Source of the DNA: Actinokineospora inagensis DSM 44258
Lineage (GTDB): Bacteria; Actinomycetota; Actinomycetes; Mycobacteriales; Pseudonocardiaceae
DNA length: 64,000 bases
Direction of reading: 5' to 3'
Assembly: GCF_000482865.1 (NCBI RefSeq)
Contig: NZ_AXWW01000038.1
Span: forward strand, 21,904-85,903
In this document: positions 1-11,132 of the stretch, in pieces
Layout of the letters: the number at the start of each line of letters is the position of its first letter
Numbering within the stretch: position 1 is the first letter of the stretch
Program-made: the position numbers and the translations under genes
Notes under the pieces: model-generated
Told to the model about the DNA's origin: nothing
The model's input: the letters and a program-made list of their open reading frames with translations, nothing else
Databases searched by the model: none

Positions 1-597
1 GATGTCGGCGGGCGAGCGGACGAAGCTCAGCGCGATGAAGTCGACGCCGAGGAACAGGGCGAACTCGAGGTCCTCGATGTCCTTGTCGGACAGGGCGGGC
101 ACCGAGACGTCCATGCCGGGCAGCGACAGGCCCTTGTTGTTGCTGACCGGGCCGCCCTCGGTGACCTCGCAGACCACGTCGGGGCCGTCGACACCGGTGA
201 CGACCAGGCCGACCTTGCCGTCGTCGACCAGCAGCCGGTCGCCTGGCCTGGCGTCGTTGGCCAGGCCCTTGTAGGTGGTGGAGACCCGGTCGTGGGTGCC
301 CGCGACGTCCTCGACGGTGATGCGCACGGTGTCACCGGTGCGCCACTCCACCGGGCCGTTGGCGAAGGTGCCCAGCCGGATCTTGGGGCCCTGCAGGTCG
401 GCGAGGATGCCGACGGCGCGGCCCGACTCGTCGCCAGCGGTGCGGATCAGGTCGTAGACCTGCTTGTGGTCGCTGTGGCTGCCGTGGCTGAAATTCATCC
501 GCGCCACGTCCATGCCCGCCGCGACCAGCTCGCGCACCCGCTCCGGCGTCGCGGCGGCCGGGCCCATGGTGCACACGATTTTTGCTCGTCGGTTCAC
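1..597 (-). CDS. pyk: Pyruvate kinase, N-terminal part (cut by window edge)
   Basis: Pyruvate kinase converts phosphoenolpyruvate and ADP to pyruvate and ATP in the last step of glycolysis. The visible 199 codons begin MNRRAKIVCTMGP and carry the family's N-terminal barrel strand motif VARMNFSHG and the stretch DLQGPKIRLG, followed by the B-domain. The rest, including the catalytic Lys/Glu region and allosteric C-domain, lies beyond the window. The GTG start at 597 is chosen because family similarity begins there at once. The gene closes the trp-lgt-glt block, where pykA also sits in mycobacteria. Confidence 0.93.
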   Translation of the reverse strand, partial: MNRRAKIVCTMGPAAATPERVRELVAAGMDVARMNFSHGSHSDHKQVYDLIRTAGDESGRAVGILADLQGPKIRLGTFANGPVEWRTGDTVRITVEDVAGTHDRVSTTYKGLANDARPGDRLLVDDGKVGLVVTGVDGPDVVCEVTEGGPVSNNKGLSLPGMDVSVPALSDKDIEDLEFALFLGVDFIALSFVRSPADI

Positions 598-694
598 ACC
601 TGCGCAGCTTAGCCCCGGGGGCTGTAACGATCCCGATGAACTCACCGATCGGGCCGACTCGATTCAGAGTGTTCTACCAGTGGCAACATGTTCG

Positions 695-1357
695 CTACCG
701 TGTGCGATCGGTCAATCCCACGTGGTCACGGGCCCACTCGTTGAACGCCCGGAGCTGCCGCCACGCCTTGCGCACCCGGTCGAGGCACGCCCGTTCGTGC
801 AGCGCGTCGTCGGGCTCCCAGACCCGGACCGCGAACACCGACCGGTACTTGAGCAGGTCAAGCCGAGGGTGCTCCTTGTCGAACCCGCGCGGCACCGTGC
901 GCAGCCGGTCACCGCGGATGTCCCAGCCCGCGCGCTCCAGCTTGGTGAGGATGTCGCGCAGCGGCTCCCCGTGGATCTCCTCGGCGACCGCGGCGCGGAA
1001 CCGGGCGAGCTGGTCGGACTCCAGGTGGAAGCAACCGCCGCCGACGCGCAGGCCGTCCGGGCCGACCTCGACGTAGTACGCGCCCGCGCCGCGCCCGGAC
1101 TCGATGACGCCGCCGCAGTGGTCCTTGTAGGGCCGCTTGTCCTTGGCGAACCGGACGTCGCGGTGCGGCCGGAAGACCTTGGGGCTGCCGAAGTCGCCGC
1201 CGAACTCCTTCTCGAGCTCGCCGAGCAGCGCGGTCATCGGGGCGCGGACGTCGTTGTCGTAGGTGGCCTTGTTGGCGTCCCAGTAGGTCTTGGAGTTGTC
1301 GACGACCAGGCCGTCGTAGAAGTCGATGGCGTACTCGCCGAAGCCGGTGAAGCTCAC
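695..1357 (-). CDS. DUF2461 (TIGR02453) family protein
   Basis: A 220-residue soluble protein of the DUF2461 family, whose function is not established. Family marks are FTGFGEYAIDFYDGL at the N-terminus, the central FRPHRDVRFAKDKRPYKDHC and the glycine-rich YYVEVGPDGLRVGGG strand. It starts with GTG that overlaps the stop of the upstream aminotransferase gene (GTGA), so the two are translationally coupled. Length is normal for the family (about 210-230 residues). Confidence 0.85.
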   Translation of the reverse strand: MSFTGFGEYAIDFYDGLVVDNSKTYWDANKATYDNDVRAPMTALLGELEKEFGGDFGSPKVFRPHRDVRFAKDKRPYKDHCGGVIESGRGAGAYYVEVGPDGLRVGGGCFHLESDQLARFRAAVAEEIHGEPLRDILTKLERAGWDIRGDRLRTVPRGFDKEHPRLDLLKYRSVFAVRVWEPDDALHERACLDRVRKAWRQLRAFNEWARDHVGLTDRTR

Positions 1358-2127
1358 ACCCGCTCCGCCGAGGTCAGGTCGTGCGCGCGGACCAGCCGCT
1401 CGACGGCCGGGTCGTCCACCTTGTACTCGACGTCGTCGATGTGGCTGATGACCCGCACCGGGACCAGCGCGTTGGTGGCGAAGGCGGCGGCGAACTCGGG
1501 CAGCTCAGCGGTCGGCACCGGCCGGGTGACCACCTTGGCGCCGGTGCGCGCGAGCCCGCTCTGGATGAGCCCCAGCGCGATGCCGGGCAGCACGGGGGCG
1601 CTCGGGATGACGAGGGCGCCGTCCCGGTCGAGGAAGCACACGTTCCAGGTGGAGCCCTCGCTGACCTGGCCGTCGGGCGCCACGAACAGCACGTCGTCGA
1701 ACCCGGCGCGGCGGGCGAGCCTGCGCTGGTAGAACAACCCGAACGTGCCAACGTGCTTGACCTGCGGCAGATCCCGCTGGTACCCGGCGGTCCGGACCTT
1801 CAGCGCGGACGCCTGGGTCGGCGGCGCGCTCGTGGTGACGACCACCTCGGGCTCGACATCGGCCTCCGGCCGGCGCGGGTCGAACCCGGGCGCGTGCACG
1901 GTCACCCGCACCGCCAGCGGCCCTTCCGCGCCGCTGATGGCCGCCCGGATCGCCGCGCGCACAACACCTTCGTCCAGCCCCTGCCCGAACACCACCCAGG
2001 CGTCCCGGTTCAACCGCTCCAGGTGCCGGGCCAATCCTCTGACCCGACCGGCGGCGACGTGCATGGTGGTGAAGTGGCCGTAGTTGACCAGGGCCAGGGA
2101 CGCGGGGATGTCGGTCTGCGCACTCAT
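1354..2127 (-). CDS. PLP-dependent class IV aminotransferase
   Basis: Fold-type IV PLP enzyme of the branched-chain aminotransferase / aminodeoxychorismate lyase superfamily, 257 residues. The Schiff-base lysine is most likely in LPQVKHVGTFGLFYQRR, and SEGSTWNVCF is the usual cofactor-phosphate region with a conserved Glu. The C-terminal ATNALVPVRVI matches the substrate-side loop. The substrate cannot be told from sequence; 4-amino-4-deoxychorismate lyase is one option given the nearby chorismate pathway genes. I prefer the ATG at 2127 (MSAQTDIP); a longer form from 2145 is possible. It overlaps the DUF2461 gene by four bases. Confidence 0.85.
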   Translation of the reverse strand: MSAQTDIPASLALVNYGHFTTMHVAAGRVRGLARHLERLNRDAWVVFGQGLDEGVVRAAIRAAISGAEGPLAVRVTVHAPGFDPRRPEADVEPEVVVTTSAPPTQASALKVRTAGYQRDLPQVKHVGTFGLFYQRRLARRAGFDDVLFVAPDGQVSEGSTWNVCFLDRDGALVIPSAPVLPGIALGLIQSGLARTGAKVVTRPVPTAELPEFAAAFATNALVPVRVISHIDDVEYKVDDPAVERLVRAHDLTSAERV

Positions 2128-2161
2128 CGCCCCGCAGTCTCGCACGCCGGTTCGAGCGGCC

Positions 2162-2926
2162 CTAGGCGTGGTGGCCGACGAGGTGGAACACCCGGCTCAT
2201 CGCCCGGTACGGGTCCCGCAGGCTCGCCTCGAGTTCGACGGCGGCGACCGCCTCGACGTCGGTGTCCTGCACCGGGAGGTCCTGCCAGTCGCTGAACAGC
2301 CAGACCCCGTACCAGGCCGCGGGGGTGATGGCGTGGGAGGTCAGCAGGGTCGACAGGTGGTCGACGGTGTCAGCGCGGGTGGGGGCGCCGAGGACCCCGA
2401 TCTCGGTGGTGGCGGTGAACGCGGCGAGGGCGTCGGTCCAGCGCCGTTCGAGAGCGGGGCGGACGGCGAGGGTGTGCGCGTTGAGCGCCATGATCGAGAG
2501 CAGGCCGCCGGGGGCGACGCAGCGGGCCAGCGCGGCGATCATGGGTTCGGGGCGGTCCAGGTACATCAGGACGCCGTGGCAGAGCACGACGTCGAAGGTG
2601 GCGCCGGTGGCCTCGGCGGCGTTCTCGCCCTCGGCCAAGACGAATCGCACGCGGTGTTGGACATCCGCCGGTTCGGCGGCGACCCGTTGTCGGGCCTTGG
2701 CGAGCATGGCCTCGGACGAGTCGAGCACCGTGACCCGGTAACCGAGGCGCGCGAGCGGGAGGGACTGGTGCGCCGCTCCCCCGCCGACGTCGAGGACCGT
2801 GGCGGGTGGTTCGGGGAGGTGCCGCAGCAACTGCCGGTGCAGGACATACGTGCGCACCCGCCCTTTCACCGTCGCGTAGGCGCCATCCACGAAGGCGTCC
2901 GCGAGGGCCGCCCAGGGATCGCTCAT
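2162..2926 (-). CDS. Class I SAM-dependent methyltransferase
   Basis: A 254-residue Rossmann-fold methyltransferase. Motif I is VLDVGGGAAHQSLPLA, followed by an acidic residue at the end of strand 2 (VTVLDSS) that would bind the SAM ribose, and the post-motif FDVVLCHGVLMYLD. It resembles CmoM/SmtA-like proteins, but the substrate is unknown. The ATG at 2926 overlaps the gltD stop (ATGA), so it is probably translated from the glt message. Confidence 0.82.
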   Translation of the reverse strand: MSDPWAALADAFVDGAYATVKGRVRTYVLHRQLLRHLPEPPATVLDVGGGAAHQSLPLARLGYRVTVLDSSEAMLAKARQRVAAEPADVQHRVRFVLAEGENAAEATGATFDVVLCHGVLMYLDRPEPMIAALARCVAPGGLLSIMALNAHTLAVRPALERRWTDALAAFTATTEIGVLGAPTRADTVDHLSTLLTSHAITPAAWYGVWLFSDWQDLPVQDTDVEAVAAVELEASLRDPYRAMSRVFHLVGHHA

Positions 2927-4419
2927 CGAACCGAGAGCGGCAGCGCGTTGGGTCGGACCGGGGCGGGCAGATCGGACGCGCCGGTCAGGTAGGTGTCGAC
3001 GGCGTGCGCGACCGACCGGCCTTCCGCGATCGCCCACACCACAAGCGAAGCGCCTCGATGAGCGTCGCCGCACACGAACACACCGGGGGACGCCTGCCAG
3101 TCGTGGCCGCACGACAGCGTTCCCCGCGCGGTCAGCGACAGCCCGAGCCCGTCCAGCAGCGGCATGTGCTCGACGCCTTCGAACCCGATCGCCAGCAGGA
3201 CCAGGTCCGCGGGGATCTCCTCGACGTGGTCGCCGACCGGGACCACTTGGCGCGCACCGGAAGCGTCGCGGGACACCTTGACCTCACGCAGCCGCACACC
3301 GGTCACGACATCGGTGCCGACGAACGCCTCGACGGCCACGGCGAACCGGCGCGAGCCCGCTTCCTCGTGCGCCGGGTAGCTGCGCAGGATCCACGGCCAC
3401 ACCGGCCACGGCGAGCGGGAATCGTCCCGAAGGGACGGTGGCATCGGGTACTGGTCGAGCTGGGTGATGCTCAGCGCCCCCTGCCGGGCGGCGGTGCCGT
3501 AGCAGTCCGCCCCGGTGTCGCCGCCGCCGATGATCACCACGTGCTTGCCCGCGGCGTCGACCGGGGCGGGCCCGTCGCCCGCGCAGGCGCGGTTGGCCGG
3601 GACCAGGTGGTCCATCGCGAGGTGCACGCCGCTCAGCGACCGGCCGGGGGTGTCGGTGTCGCGACCGCGCAACGCGCCCACGGCCAACACGACCGCGTCG
3701 TACTCGGCCTGGAGGCGGGCGACCGGGAACGCCGGGCTGCCGACGTCGCAGCCGGTGACGAACCGCGTCCCCTCGGCCCGCAGTTGCGCCAGCCTGCGGT
3801 CGAGGACCTTCTTCTCCATCTTGAACTCGGGGATGCCGTACCGCAGCAGGCCGCCGAGCCGGTCGTCGCGCTCGAACACGGTGACCTCGTGGCCGGCCCG
3901 GGTCAACTGCTGCGCGGCGGCCAACCCGGCGGGGCCGGACCCGACGACCGCGACCCGGCGGCCGGACGACACCGAGGGCCGCACCGGCTCCACGTACCCG
4001 CGTTCCCAGGAGACGTCGGCGATCGTGCTCTCGACCCGCTTGATCGCGACCGCGCCACCCGCCGCGGGGGAGATCGCCAGCACGCAGGCGGACTCGCAGG
4101 GCGCGGGGCAGAGCCTGCCGGTGAACTCGGGGAAGTTGTTGGTGGCGTGCAGCCGCTCGCCCGCCATCGCCCAGTCGCCGCGGCGGACCAGGTCGTTCCA
4201 CTCCGGGATGAGGTTCCCGAGTGGACACCCGGCGGAACCCGAGTGGCAGAACGGGATGCCGCAGTCCATGCAGCGGGTGGCCTGCCCGCGGACCTGCCGG
4301 TCGCGGTCGTCGGCGGGCAGGTCGCGGTAGACCTCGCGCCAGTCGGCGACGCGCTCGTCGACCGGGCGCTTGGCGGCGTCTTCGCGGGCGTGCTCGAGGA
4401 AACCGGACGGGTCAGCCAC
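2923..4419 (-). CDS. gltD: Glutamate synthase (NADPH) small subunit
   Basis: The beta subunit of glutamate synthase passes electrons from NADPH through FAD to the large subunit. The 498 residues show an N-terminal cysteine cluster for iron-sulfur centres ([17 protein letters not shown] and CPAPCESAC), a first Rossmann motif [15 protein letters not shown] for FAD near residue 150, and a second [13 protein letters not shown] for NADPH. The GTG start at 4419 lies seven bases after a GGAGG site and inside the end of gltB (8-bp overlap), as expected for subunits made in fixed ratio. Confidence 0.97.
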   Translation of the reverse strand: MADPSGFLEHAREDAAKRPVDERVADWREVYRDLPADDRDRQVRGQATRCMDCGIPFCHSGSAGCPLGNLIPEWNDLVRRGDWAMAGERLHATNNFPEFTGRLCPAPCESACVLAISPAAGGAVAIKRVESTIADVSWERGYVEPVRPSVSSGRRVAVVGSGPAGLAAAQQLTRAGHEVTVFERDDRLGGLLRYGIPEFKMEKKVLDRRLAQLRAEGTRFVTGCDVGSPAFPVARLQAEYDAVVLAVGALRGRDTDTPGRSLSGVHLAMDHLVPANRACAGDGPAPVDAAGKHVVIIGGGDTGADCYGTAARQGALSITQLDQYPMPPSLRDDSRSPWPVWPWILRSYPAHEEAGSRRFAVAVEAFVGTDVVTGVRLREVKVSRDASGARQVVPVGDHVEEIPADLVLLAIGFEGVEHMPLLDGLGLSLTARGTLSCGHDWQASPGVFVCGDAHRGASLVVWAIAEGRSVAHAVDTYLTGASDLPAPVRPNALPLSVR

Positions 4420-7400
4420 GGGACGCCTCCATGACGGCGGTGTCGACGTCGCGGCCCTCGGCGCGGGCCAGCCGGACTGCGGCGAGGACGCGTTGGTAGT
4501 CGCGCGGCATGACCTTGGTGAAGCCCGCCGCGCGGCGGGTCCAGTCGCCGAGCAGGGACGCGGCGACGGCGGAACCGGTGTGCGCCCGGTGCCGGGTGAC
4601 GATCTCGCGCAGCCACCGCAGGTCGTCGGACGCGGGCCGCTGCAGCTCGACCATGTCGGTGTTGACCAGGGCCGGGTCCAGGTCGAGGACGTAGCCGATG
4701 CCGCCGGACATGCCCGCCGCGAGGTTGCGCCCGGTCGACCCGAGCACGACCGCCCGACCGCCGGTCATGTACTCGAAGGCGTGGTCGCCGACCCCTTCGG
4801 CGACGATCACGGCGCCGGAGTTGCGCACCCCGAACCGCTCCCCCACCCGTCCACGCAGGAACACCTCGCCTGCGGTCGCGCCGTAGGCGATCACGTTGCC
4901 CGCGATGACCTGCCGTTCCGCGGCGAACCCGGCCGACGGGTCCGGCCGCACCACGATCCGGCCGCCGGACAGGCCCTTGCCGACGTAGTCGTTGGCGTCG
5001 CCGAACAGTTCCAGGGTGATCCCGGGCGGCAGGAACGCGCCGAGCGACTGGCCCGCGGACCCGGTGAGCCGGATCCGGATCGTGTCGTCGGGCAGGCCGT
5101 CGCCGCCGTAGCGGCGGGTCACCTCGGAGCCGAGCAGCGTGCCGACCGTGCGGTTCACGTTGCGCACCGGCAGTTCCAACCGAACCGGGTGGGCGTCCTC
5201 CAACGCCGCCTCGGCGAGCTGGACCAGCGTCCGGTCCAGCGCGTGCGCGAGACCGTGGTCCTGCGCGCGGACCCGCCTGCGCGCCGTCCCGTACGGGGTG
5301 TCCGGCACGGCGAACACCGGCGACAGGTCCAGGCCGCGCGCCTTCCAGTGCTCGACGGTGTCGTCGACCGCCAGCAGCTCCGCGTGCCCGATGGCGTCGT
5401 CCAGCGTGCGGAAACCCAAGGCCGCCAGGTGTTCCCGGACCTCCTGGGCGACGAACCGGAAGAAGTTGACCACGTGTTCGGCCTGGCCGGTGTACCGCTC
5501 GCGCAGCACCGGGTTCTGCGTCGCCACACCGACCGGGCACGTGTCGAGGTGGCAGACCCGCATCATCACGCACCCGGCCACCACCAGCGGCGCGGTCGCG
5601 AACCCGTACTCCTCGGCGCCCAGCAGCGCGGCGATGACCACATCCCGGCCGTTCTTCAGCGCGCCGTCGACCTGGACGGTGATCCGGTCGCGCAACCCGT
5701 TGAGCACCAGGGTTTGCTGGGTCTCGGCGAGCCCGACCTCCCACGGGGTGCCGGCGTGCTTGAGCGAGTTCAGCGGTGAGGCGCCGGTGCCGCCGTCGTG
5801 CCCGGAGATCAGCACGACGTCCGCGTGCGCCTTGGACACCCCCGCCGCGACCGTGCCGACCCCGATCTCCGACACGAGCTTGACGTGGATCCTGGCCTGC
5901 TCGTTGGCGTTCTTCAGGTCGTGGATCAACTGCGCCAGGTCTTCGATCGAGTAGATGTCGTGGTGCGGCGGCGGCGAGATCAGGCCGACCCCGGCCGTGG
6001 AGTGCCGGGTGCGCGCGATCCACGGGTACACCTTGTTCGGCGGCAACTGGCCGCCCTCGCCCGGCTTCGCGCCCTGCGCCATCTTGATCTGGATGTCGTC
6101 CGCGTTGACCAGGTACTCGCTGGTCACGCCGAACCGGCCGGAGGCCACCTGCTTGATCGCCGAGCGGCGGGCCGGGTCGTAGAGCCGCTCCGGGTCCTCG
6201 CCGCCCTCACCGGTGTTCGACCGGCCGCCGATCTGGTTCATCGCGATCGCCAGCGTCTCGTGCGCCTCGGCCGAGATGGAGCCGTAGGACATGGCGCCGG
6301 TGTTGAACCGGGCCAGGATCGACTCGACCGGCTCGACCTCGTCGATCGGGACCGGGGTCGCCGCGGTCCGCAGCCGGAACATGCCGCGCAGCGCGCCGCC
6401 CTCGCGGTTGAGCCGGTCGACCTCGGCGCTGTACTCGCGGTAGACCTCGTCGCGGCCGGTGCGGGTGGCGTGCTGCAGCAGGAAAACGGTTTCCGGGGTG
6501 AACAGGTGCAGTTCGCCCTCGCGCCGGTAGGCGTACTCGCCGCCCACGTCGAGGCGGCGGTGGACCCGGTCGGCCGGGTTGTCCGGGTACGCGCGGCGGT
6601 GTCGGATGCGGGCCTCCTCGGCGATGACGTCCAAGCCGACGCCGCCGAGTTTCGAGGTGGTGCCGGTGAAGTACTCGTCGAGCACGGTGTGCGCCAGGCC
6701 GAACGACTCGAAGACCTGGGCGGCGGTGTAGGCGCCGACGGTGGAGATGCCCATCTTCGACATGATCTTCAGGACGCCCTTGACCAGCGCCTTGACGTAG
6801 TTGCGCACCGCGGTGGCCGGTTCGACGCCGGTGATCGCGCCGTGCGAGATCAGGTCCTCGATGGTCTCGAACGCCAGGTACGGGTTGACCGCGGCCGCGC
6901 CGTAGCCGAGCAGCAGCGCGATGTGGTGCACCTCGCGGGCGTCGCCGCTCTCCACCACCAGGGCGACCCGCAGCCGCTCCTTGGTGCGCACCAGGTGGTG
7001 GTGCACGGCCGACACGAGCAGCAGCGACGGGATCGGCGCCATCCGGTGGTCGGAGTCGCGGTCGGAGAGCACCAACGTGCGCGCCCCGGCGGCGATCGCG
7101 ACCGACGCCTCCCGGCGGACCCGCTCCACGGCGGTCGCCAGCGCGGCCCCGCCACCGTCCACTTCATACAGTCCGGAGAGGACGGTACAGGCGTAGCCGG
7201 GCAGGTCGCCGTCGTCGTTGACGTGGATCAGCTTGGCCAGCTCGTCGTTGTCGATCACCGGGTACGGGAGCTGGATGTGCCTGCAGGACGCCGGTCCCGG
7301 CTCCAACAGGTTCTGCTCCGGCCCCATGATCCGCTGCACCGAGGTGACGATCTCCTCCCGGATCGCGTCCAGCGGTGGGTTGGTGACCTGCGCGAAGATC

Positions 7401-8977
7401 TGCTTGAAGTAGTCGTAGAGCAGCCGGGCCCGCTGGGACAGCGCGGCGGGCGGGGTGTCGGTGCCCATCGACCCGATCGGCTCGGCGCCGGTGACCGCCA
7501 TCGGGGTGAGCAGGATCTTGAGCTCCTCCTCGGTGTAGCCGAAGGTGAGCTGGCGGCGGCGCACCGACTCGTGCGGCTGCACCACGTGTTCCCGGTCGGG
7601 CAGGTCGGCGAGGGTGAGCAGCCCGGCGTGCAGCCACTCGTCGTACGGCTCGCGGGCGGCCAGCGCGTCCTTGACCTCCCGGTCGTCGACCACCCGACCG
7701 GCGGCCGTGTCGACCAGGAACATCCGGCCCGGCCGCAGCCGACCCTTGGCGACGACCTGGTCCGCCGGGACGTCGAGCACCCCGGTCTCGCTGGCCAGCA
7801 CGACCCGGTCGTCGGCCAGCCGCCACCAGCGCGCGGGCCGCAGGCCGTTGCGGTCGAGGACGGCGCCGACCAGCGACCCGTCGGTGAAGGTGACGCACGC
7901 CGGACCGTCCCACGGCTCCATCAGACTCGCGTGGAACTGGTAGAAAGCGCGCCGCTGGGCGTCCATCCCGGTGTGGTTCTCCCACGCCTCCGGGATCATC
8001 ATCAGCACCGCGTGCGGCAGGCTCCGGCCGCCGAGGTGCAGCAGTTCGAGCACCTCGTCGAAGCTCGCCGAGTCGGAGCCGTCCGGGTCGACCACCGGGT
8101 ACAACCGGCTCAGGTCGCCGGGCAGCAGGCCGGACGAGAGCAGGGCCTCCCTGGCGCGCATCCGGTTCCGGTTGCCGCGCACCGTGTTGATCTCGCCGTT
8201 GTGCGCGACGAACCGGAACGGGTGCGCCAGCGGCCACGACGGGAACGTGTTGGTGGAGAACCGGGAGTGCACCAGGGCGATCGCGCTGCGCAGCCGCGGG
8301 TCGCGCAGGTCCGGGAAGAACGCCGGGAGCTGCGCGGTGGTCAGCATTCCTTTGTAGACAAGCGTGCGCGACGACAGCGACGGGAAGTACGTGCCGCAAC
8401 CGTGCGCCACGCTCTCGTGCTCGACCCGCTTGCGCACGCAGTACACCAGCCGGTCCAGCTCGATCCCGGTCGGACAGTGACCGTCCGAGTCGGGGTGTCC
8501 GACCAGGAACGGCATGGCGAAGTACGGCATCACCGAGCGCGCGGTCGGTCCGATGCCCACGGCGTCCACCGCGACCGGGACCGGCCGCCAGCCCAGCAGC
8601 CGCAAACCCTCCTGCTCGGCGACCCGCTCGACCAGGGCGACCGCCTCGGCGCGCTCGGTCGGGTCGGCGGGCAGGAACGCCAGTCCGGTCGCGTACCCGT
8701 GGGCGCCGTGCTCATCGGGCTCGGGAAGGGTGAACCCGACCTCGGCGCGCAGCAGGTCGTCGGGCAGTTGCAGCAGGATGCCCGCGCCGTCGCCGCTGGT
8801 CGGCTCGGCCCCGGCGGCACCGCGGTGCTCCAGGTTCGCCAGCGCGGTCAACGCGTCCTGGACGATGCCGTTCGAACGGCGACCCTGGATGTCGGCGACC
8901 ATCGCGACCCCGCAGGAGTCGCGTTCGGCGGCCGGGTCGTAGAGGCCGTCCGGGCGCGGAAAGGCCGAGAACAACAT
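4412..8977 (-). CDS. gltB: Glutamate synthase large subunit
   Basis: The alpha subunit turns glutamine and 2-oxoglutarate into two glutamates. At 1521 residues it has normal length. The N-terminal class II amidotransferase domain begins at Cys22 in [12 protein letters not shown], after a 21-residue propeptide that is normally removed. The central and FMN-binding domains follow; the 3Fe-4S cysteines are seen as [12 protein letters not shown] (C-x5-C-x4-C), and the C-terminal part is the GXGXG helix domain. The ATG at 8977 is preceded by AGGAGG. It is the first gene of the gltB-gltD-methyltransferase unit. The 192 bp upstream should hold its promoter; no clear operator was seen. Confidence 0.98.
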   Translation of the reverse strand: MLFSAFPRPDGLYDPAAERDSCGVAMVADIQGRRSNGIVQDALTALANLEHRGAAGAEPTSGDGAGILLQLPDDLLRAEVGFTLPEPDEHGAHGYATGLAFLPADPTERAEAVALVERVAEQEGLRLLGWRPVPVAVDAVGIGPTARSVMPYFAMPFLVGHPDSDGHCPTGIELDRLVYCVRKRVEHESVAHGCGTYFPSLSSRTLVYKGMLTTAQLPAFFPDLRDPRLRSAIALVHSRFSTNTFPSWPLAHPFRFVAHNGEINTVRGNRNRMRAREALLSSGLLPGDLSRLYPVVDPDGSDSASFDEVLELLHLGGRSLPHAVLMMIPEAWENHTGMDAQRRAFYQFHASLMEPWDGPACVTFTDGSLVGAVLDRNGLRPARWWRLADDRVVLASETGVLDVPADQVVAKGRLRPGRMFLVDTAAGRVVDDREVKDALAAREPYDEWLHAGLLTLADLPDREHVVQPHESVRRRQLTFGYTEEELKILLTPMAVTGAEPIGSMGTDTPPAALSQRARLLYDYFKQIFAQVTNPPLDAIREEIVTSVQRIMGPEQNLLEPGPASCRHIQLPYPVIDNDELAKLIHVNDDGDLPGYACTVLSGLYEVDGGGAALATAVERVRREASVAIAAGARTLVLSDRDSDHRMAPIPSLLLVSAVHHHLVRTKERLRVALVVESGDAREVHHIALLLGYGAAAVNPYLAFETIEDLISHGAITGVEPATAVRNYVKALVKGVLKIMSKMGISTVGAYTAAQVFESFGLAHTVLDEYFTGTTSKLGGVGLDVIAEEARIRHRRAYPDNPADRVHRRLDVGGEYAYRREGELHLFTPETVFLLQHATRTGRDEVYREYSAEVDRLNREGGALRGMFRLRTAATPVPIDEVEPVESILARFNTGAMSYGSISAEAHETLAIAMNQIGGRSNTGEGGEDPERLYDPARRSAIKQVASGRFGVTSEYLVNADDIQIKMAQGAKPGEGGQLPPNKVYPWIARTRHSTAGVGLISPPPHHDIYSIEDLAQLIHDLKNANEQARIHVKLVSEIGVGTVAAGVSKAHADVVLISGHDGGTGASPLNSLKHAGTPWEVGLAETQQTLVLNGLRDRITVQVDGALKNGRDVVIAALLGAEEYGFATAPLVVAGCVMMRVCHLDTCPVGVATQNPVLRERYTGQAEHVVNFFRFVAQEVREHLAALGFRTLDDAIGHAELLAVDDTVEHWKARGLDLSPVFAVPDTPYGTARRRVRAQDHGLAHALDRTLVQLAEAALEDAHPVRLELPVRNVNRTVGTLLGSEVTRRYGGDGLPDDTIRIRLTGSAGQSLGAFLPPGITLELFGDANDYVGKGLSGGRIVVRPDPSAGFAAERQVIAGNVIAYGATAGEVFLRGRVGERFGVRNSGAVIVAEGVGDHAFEYMTGGRAVVLGSTGRNLAAGMSGGIGYVLDLDPALVNTDMVELQRPASDDLRWLREIVTRHRAHTGSAVAASLLGDWTRRAAGFTKVMPRDYQRVLAAVRLARAEGRDVDTAVMEASRG

Positions 8978-9169
8978 GGAGAGGCCTCCTGTCTGCGATC
9001 GCGCGCTCAGCCCGGCGGGCCCGAGGGGGCACAACCGGATCCTGGCGCGGGACGGCAGCGGCCCGCGAGGTGTGCTTTTTCGAGCTTAACAGCCCGCTAA
9101 CCGGCCCGACACTCATCGAGATATCGGTCCGGTAGGGGAATTCGTCGGTGGTGGAATCGGTGGTGCGGG

Positions 9170-10252
9170 TCAGGACTTGCTGCGCGCGTCCACGTCGGTC
9201 TCGTCGGCGGAGTCGCGCGGTTCGGCGGCGGTGTCCGCCTCGTCCGTCTCATCACGATCGTCGTCATCGAGATCGTCGGCGCGGTCGTGATCAGCGCCTG
9301 CGCCGTCGGGATCTTCGTCGTCCGCTCGGGACTCGTCGGGCTCGTCGGGTTGCTGCGCGGCGACGATGGCGGCCAGGTCCTCGCGCGGGCCGCGGCGACC
9401 GGCGAGCACGAAGTAGACCACCGCGCCCGCGAACACCAGGATCGAGGTCCACACGTTGATCCGCAGACCGAGCACCATGGTGGCCGGGTCCGTGCGCATG
9501 AGTTCGATCGCGCCGCGACCGATCGTGTAGCCGGCGACGTACACGGCGAACGCGCGGCCGTGACCGAGTTTGAACCGGCGGTCGACCAGCACCACGACCA
9601 CGGCGATGACCAGGTTCCAGATCAGCTCGTACAGGAACGTGGGGTGGACCGGGCTGCCGTCGATCGGGATGTGGTCCGCGGCGACCCCGTTGAGCGGGTC
9701 GTCCAGGCCGGTGGCCGGGTTGATCCGGCGGTAGATCTCCAGGCCCCACGGCAGGTTGGTGGGCCCGCCGTAGAGCTCCTGGTTGAAGTAGTTGCCGATC
9801 CGGCCGATGGCCTGCGCGGTGACGATGCCGGGCGCGATGGCGTCGGCGAACACGGGCAGCGGCACGCCCTTGCGGCGGCAGCCGATCCAGGCGCCGAGCC
9901 CGCCGAGCGCGATGGCGCCCCAGATGCCCAGGCCGCCGTCCCAGATCTTCAGCGCGTTGAGCGGGTTCTTGCCCGCGCCGAAGTACCGGTAGTAGTCGGT
10001 GGCGACGTGGTAGAGGCGACCGCCGACGAGGCCGAACGGCACCGCGTACACGGCGACGTCGAGGACCGTGCCGGGCAGGCCGCCGCGCGCGACGAACCGC
10101 TTCTCGCCCCAGTAGATCGCCACGATGATGCCGACGATGATGCACAGCGCGTAGGCCCGCAGCGGGAGGGTGAAGATCCCCAGGTCCAGCTCCCACACGC
10201 CGCGGTCGGGGCTGGGGATGCTCGCCAGGACTAGGTTCGAGGCGCTCGTCAC
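9170..10252 (-). CDS. lgt: Prolipoprotein diacylglyceryl transferase, with acidic tail
   Basis: Lgt adds diacylglycerol from phosphatidylglycerol to the lipobox cysteine of prelipoproteins at the cytoplasmic membrane. It has seven predicted membrane spans and the signature GRIGNYFNQELYG. The likely GTG start at 10252 gives 360 residues. The last 75 or so residues are an unstructured, very Asp/Glu-rich tail (for example DDLDDDDRDETDEADTA) beyond the catalytic core. It follows trpA by 82 bp, the same neighbours as in mycobacteria. Substrates in this window include the lipobox proteins at 24450, 54748 and 56524. Confidence 0.96.
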   Translation of the reverse strand: MTSASNLVLASIPSPDRGVWELDLGIFTLPLRAYALCIIVGIIVAIYWGEKRFVARGGLPGTVLDVAVYAVPFGLVGGRLYHVATDYYRYFGAGKNPLNALKIWDGGLGIWGAIALGGLGAWIGCRRKGVPLPVFADAIAPGIVTAQAIGRIGNYFNQELYGGPTNLPWGLEIYRRINPATGLDDPLNGVAADHIPIDGSPVHPTFLYELIWNLVIAVVVVLVDRRFKLGHGRAFAVYVAGYTIGRGAIELMRTDPATMVLGLRINVWTSILVFAGAVVYFVLAGRRGPREDLAAIVAAQQPDEPDESRADDEDPDGAGADHDRADDLDDDDRDETDEADTAAEPRDSADETDVDARSKS

Positions 10253-10334
10253 GGGGTTACCGTAACGGGGTGGGGTGGTCTGCCGGTGAAGTGGTACCGG
10301 CAGGAGCCCGACTGGGAAACTTCGGTCACCGAGT

Positions 10335-11132
10335 TCACCCGATCGGGGCCGGGGTGGACCGCACGCCCTCGGCCAACTCGCCCGCCAGCGCCCGCACGCC
10401 TGCCACACCGGCGTCGGTGCCGCGGGTGACGAACGCCGACCCGACGATCACCGCGTCGGCGAACGACGCGACCTCGGCGGCCTGCGCGCCCGAGCGAACG
10501 CCCAGGCCGACGCCGATCGGCAGCGACGTGTGCGCCCGGGTCCGCTCCACCAGCCCGGCGGCGGCCCCACCGACGGCGTCACGCGCGCCGGTGACGCCCA
10601 TGACGGCCGTCGCGTACACGAAGCCCGAGGACGCGGCGGTGGTCAGCGCGATGCGCTCCTCGGACGACGACGGGGCGACCAGGAAGATCCGGTCCAGGTC
10701 GTGCGCCCGCGACGCGGCGATCCAGTCGGCGCCCTCGTCCGGGATCAGGTCCGGGGTGATGAGCCCCAGGCCACCGGCGGCGGCCAGGTCGCGGGAGAAC
10801 GCGTCCACGCCGTAGCGGTGCACGGGGTTCCAGTACGTCATCACGACCGCCTGGCCACCAGCGGCGGACACGGCCTCGACCACGGTGAACAGGTCCCGCA
10901 GCCGGAACCCGTTCTTGAGCGCGGTCTCGGCGGCGGCCTGGATGACCGGGCCGTCCATCACCGGGTCGGAGTACGGTACGCCGACCTCGACCAGGTCGCA
11001 GCCCGCGTCGACCATGCCCTTGAGCAGGTCGACCGAGCCGTCGACGGTGGGGAACCCGGCGGGCAGGTAGCCGATGAGCGCGCCCCGGCCCTCGCCGCGG
11101 GTCCGCTCGAACAGCGGGTCCAACCTGCCCAT
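10335..11132 (-). CDS. trpA: Tryptophan synthase alpha subunit
   Basis: Cleaves indole-3-glycerol phosphate to indole and glyceraldehyde 3-phosphate and channels indole to TrpB. The 265-residue TIM barrel carries the catalytic Glu in LVEVGVPYSDP and the catalytic Asp in the DPVMDGPVIQ stretch, plus the phosphate-binding GLGVRSG. Its ATG directly abuts the trpB stop, consistent with coupled alpha-beta synthesis. Confidence 0.98.
   Translation of the reverse strand: MGRLDPLFERTRGEGRGALIGYLPAGFPTVDGSVDLLKGMVDAGCDLVEVGVPYSDPVMDGPVIQAAAETALKNGFRLRDLFTVVEAVSAAGGQAVVMTYWNPVHRYGVDAFSRDLAAAGGLGLITPDLIPDEGADWIAASRAHDLDRIFLVAPSSSEERIALTTAASSGFVYATAVMGVTGARDAVGGAAAGLVERTRAHTSLPIGVGLGVRSGAQAAEVASFADAVIVGSAFVTRGTDAGVAGVRALAGELAEGVRSTPAPIG

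Noticed and set aside
5798..9100. A 1100-codon open frame on the plus strand opposite gltB
   Set aside because: It is antisense to an intact, motif-complete gltB. High G+C leaves such mirror frames open; its translation has no recognisable domain and is dominated by Arg, Gly, Asp and Val.
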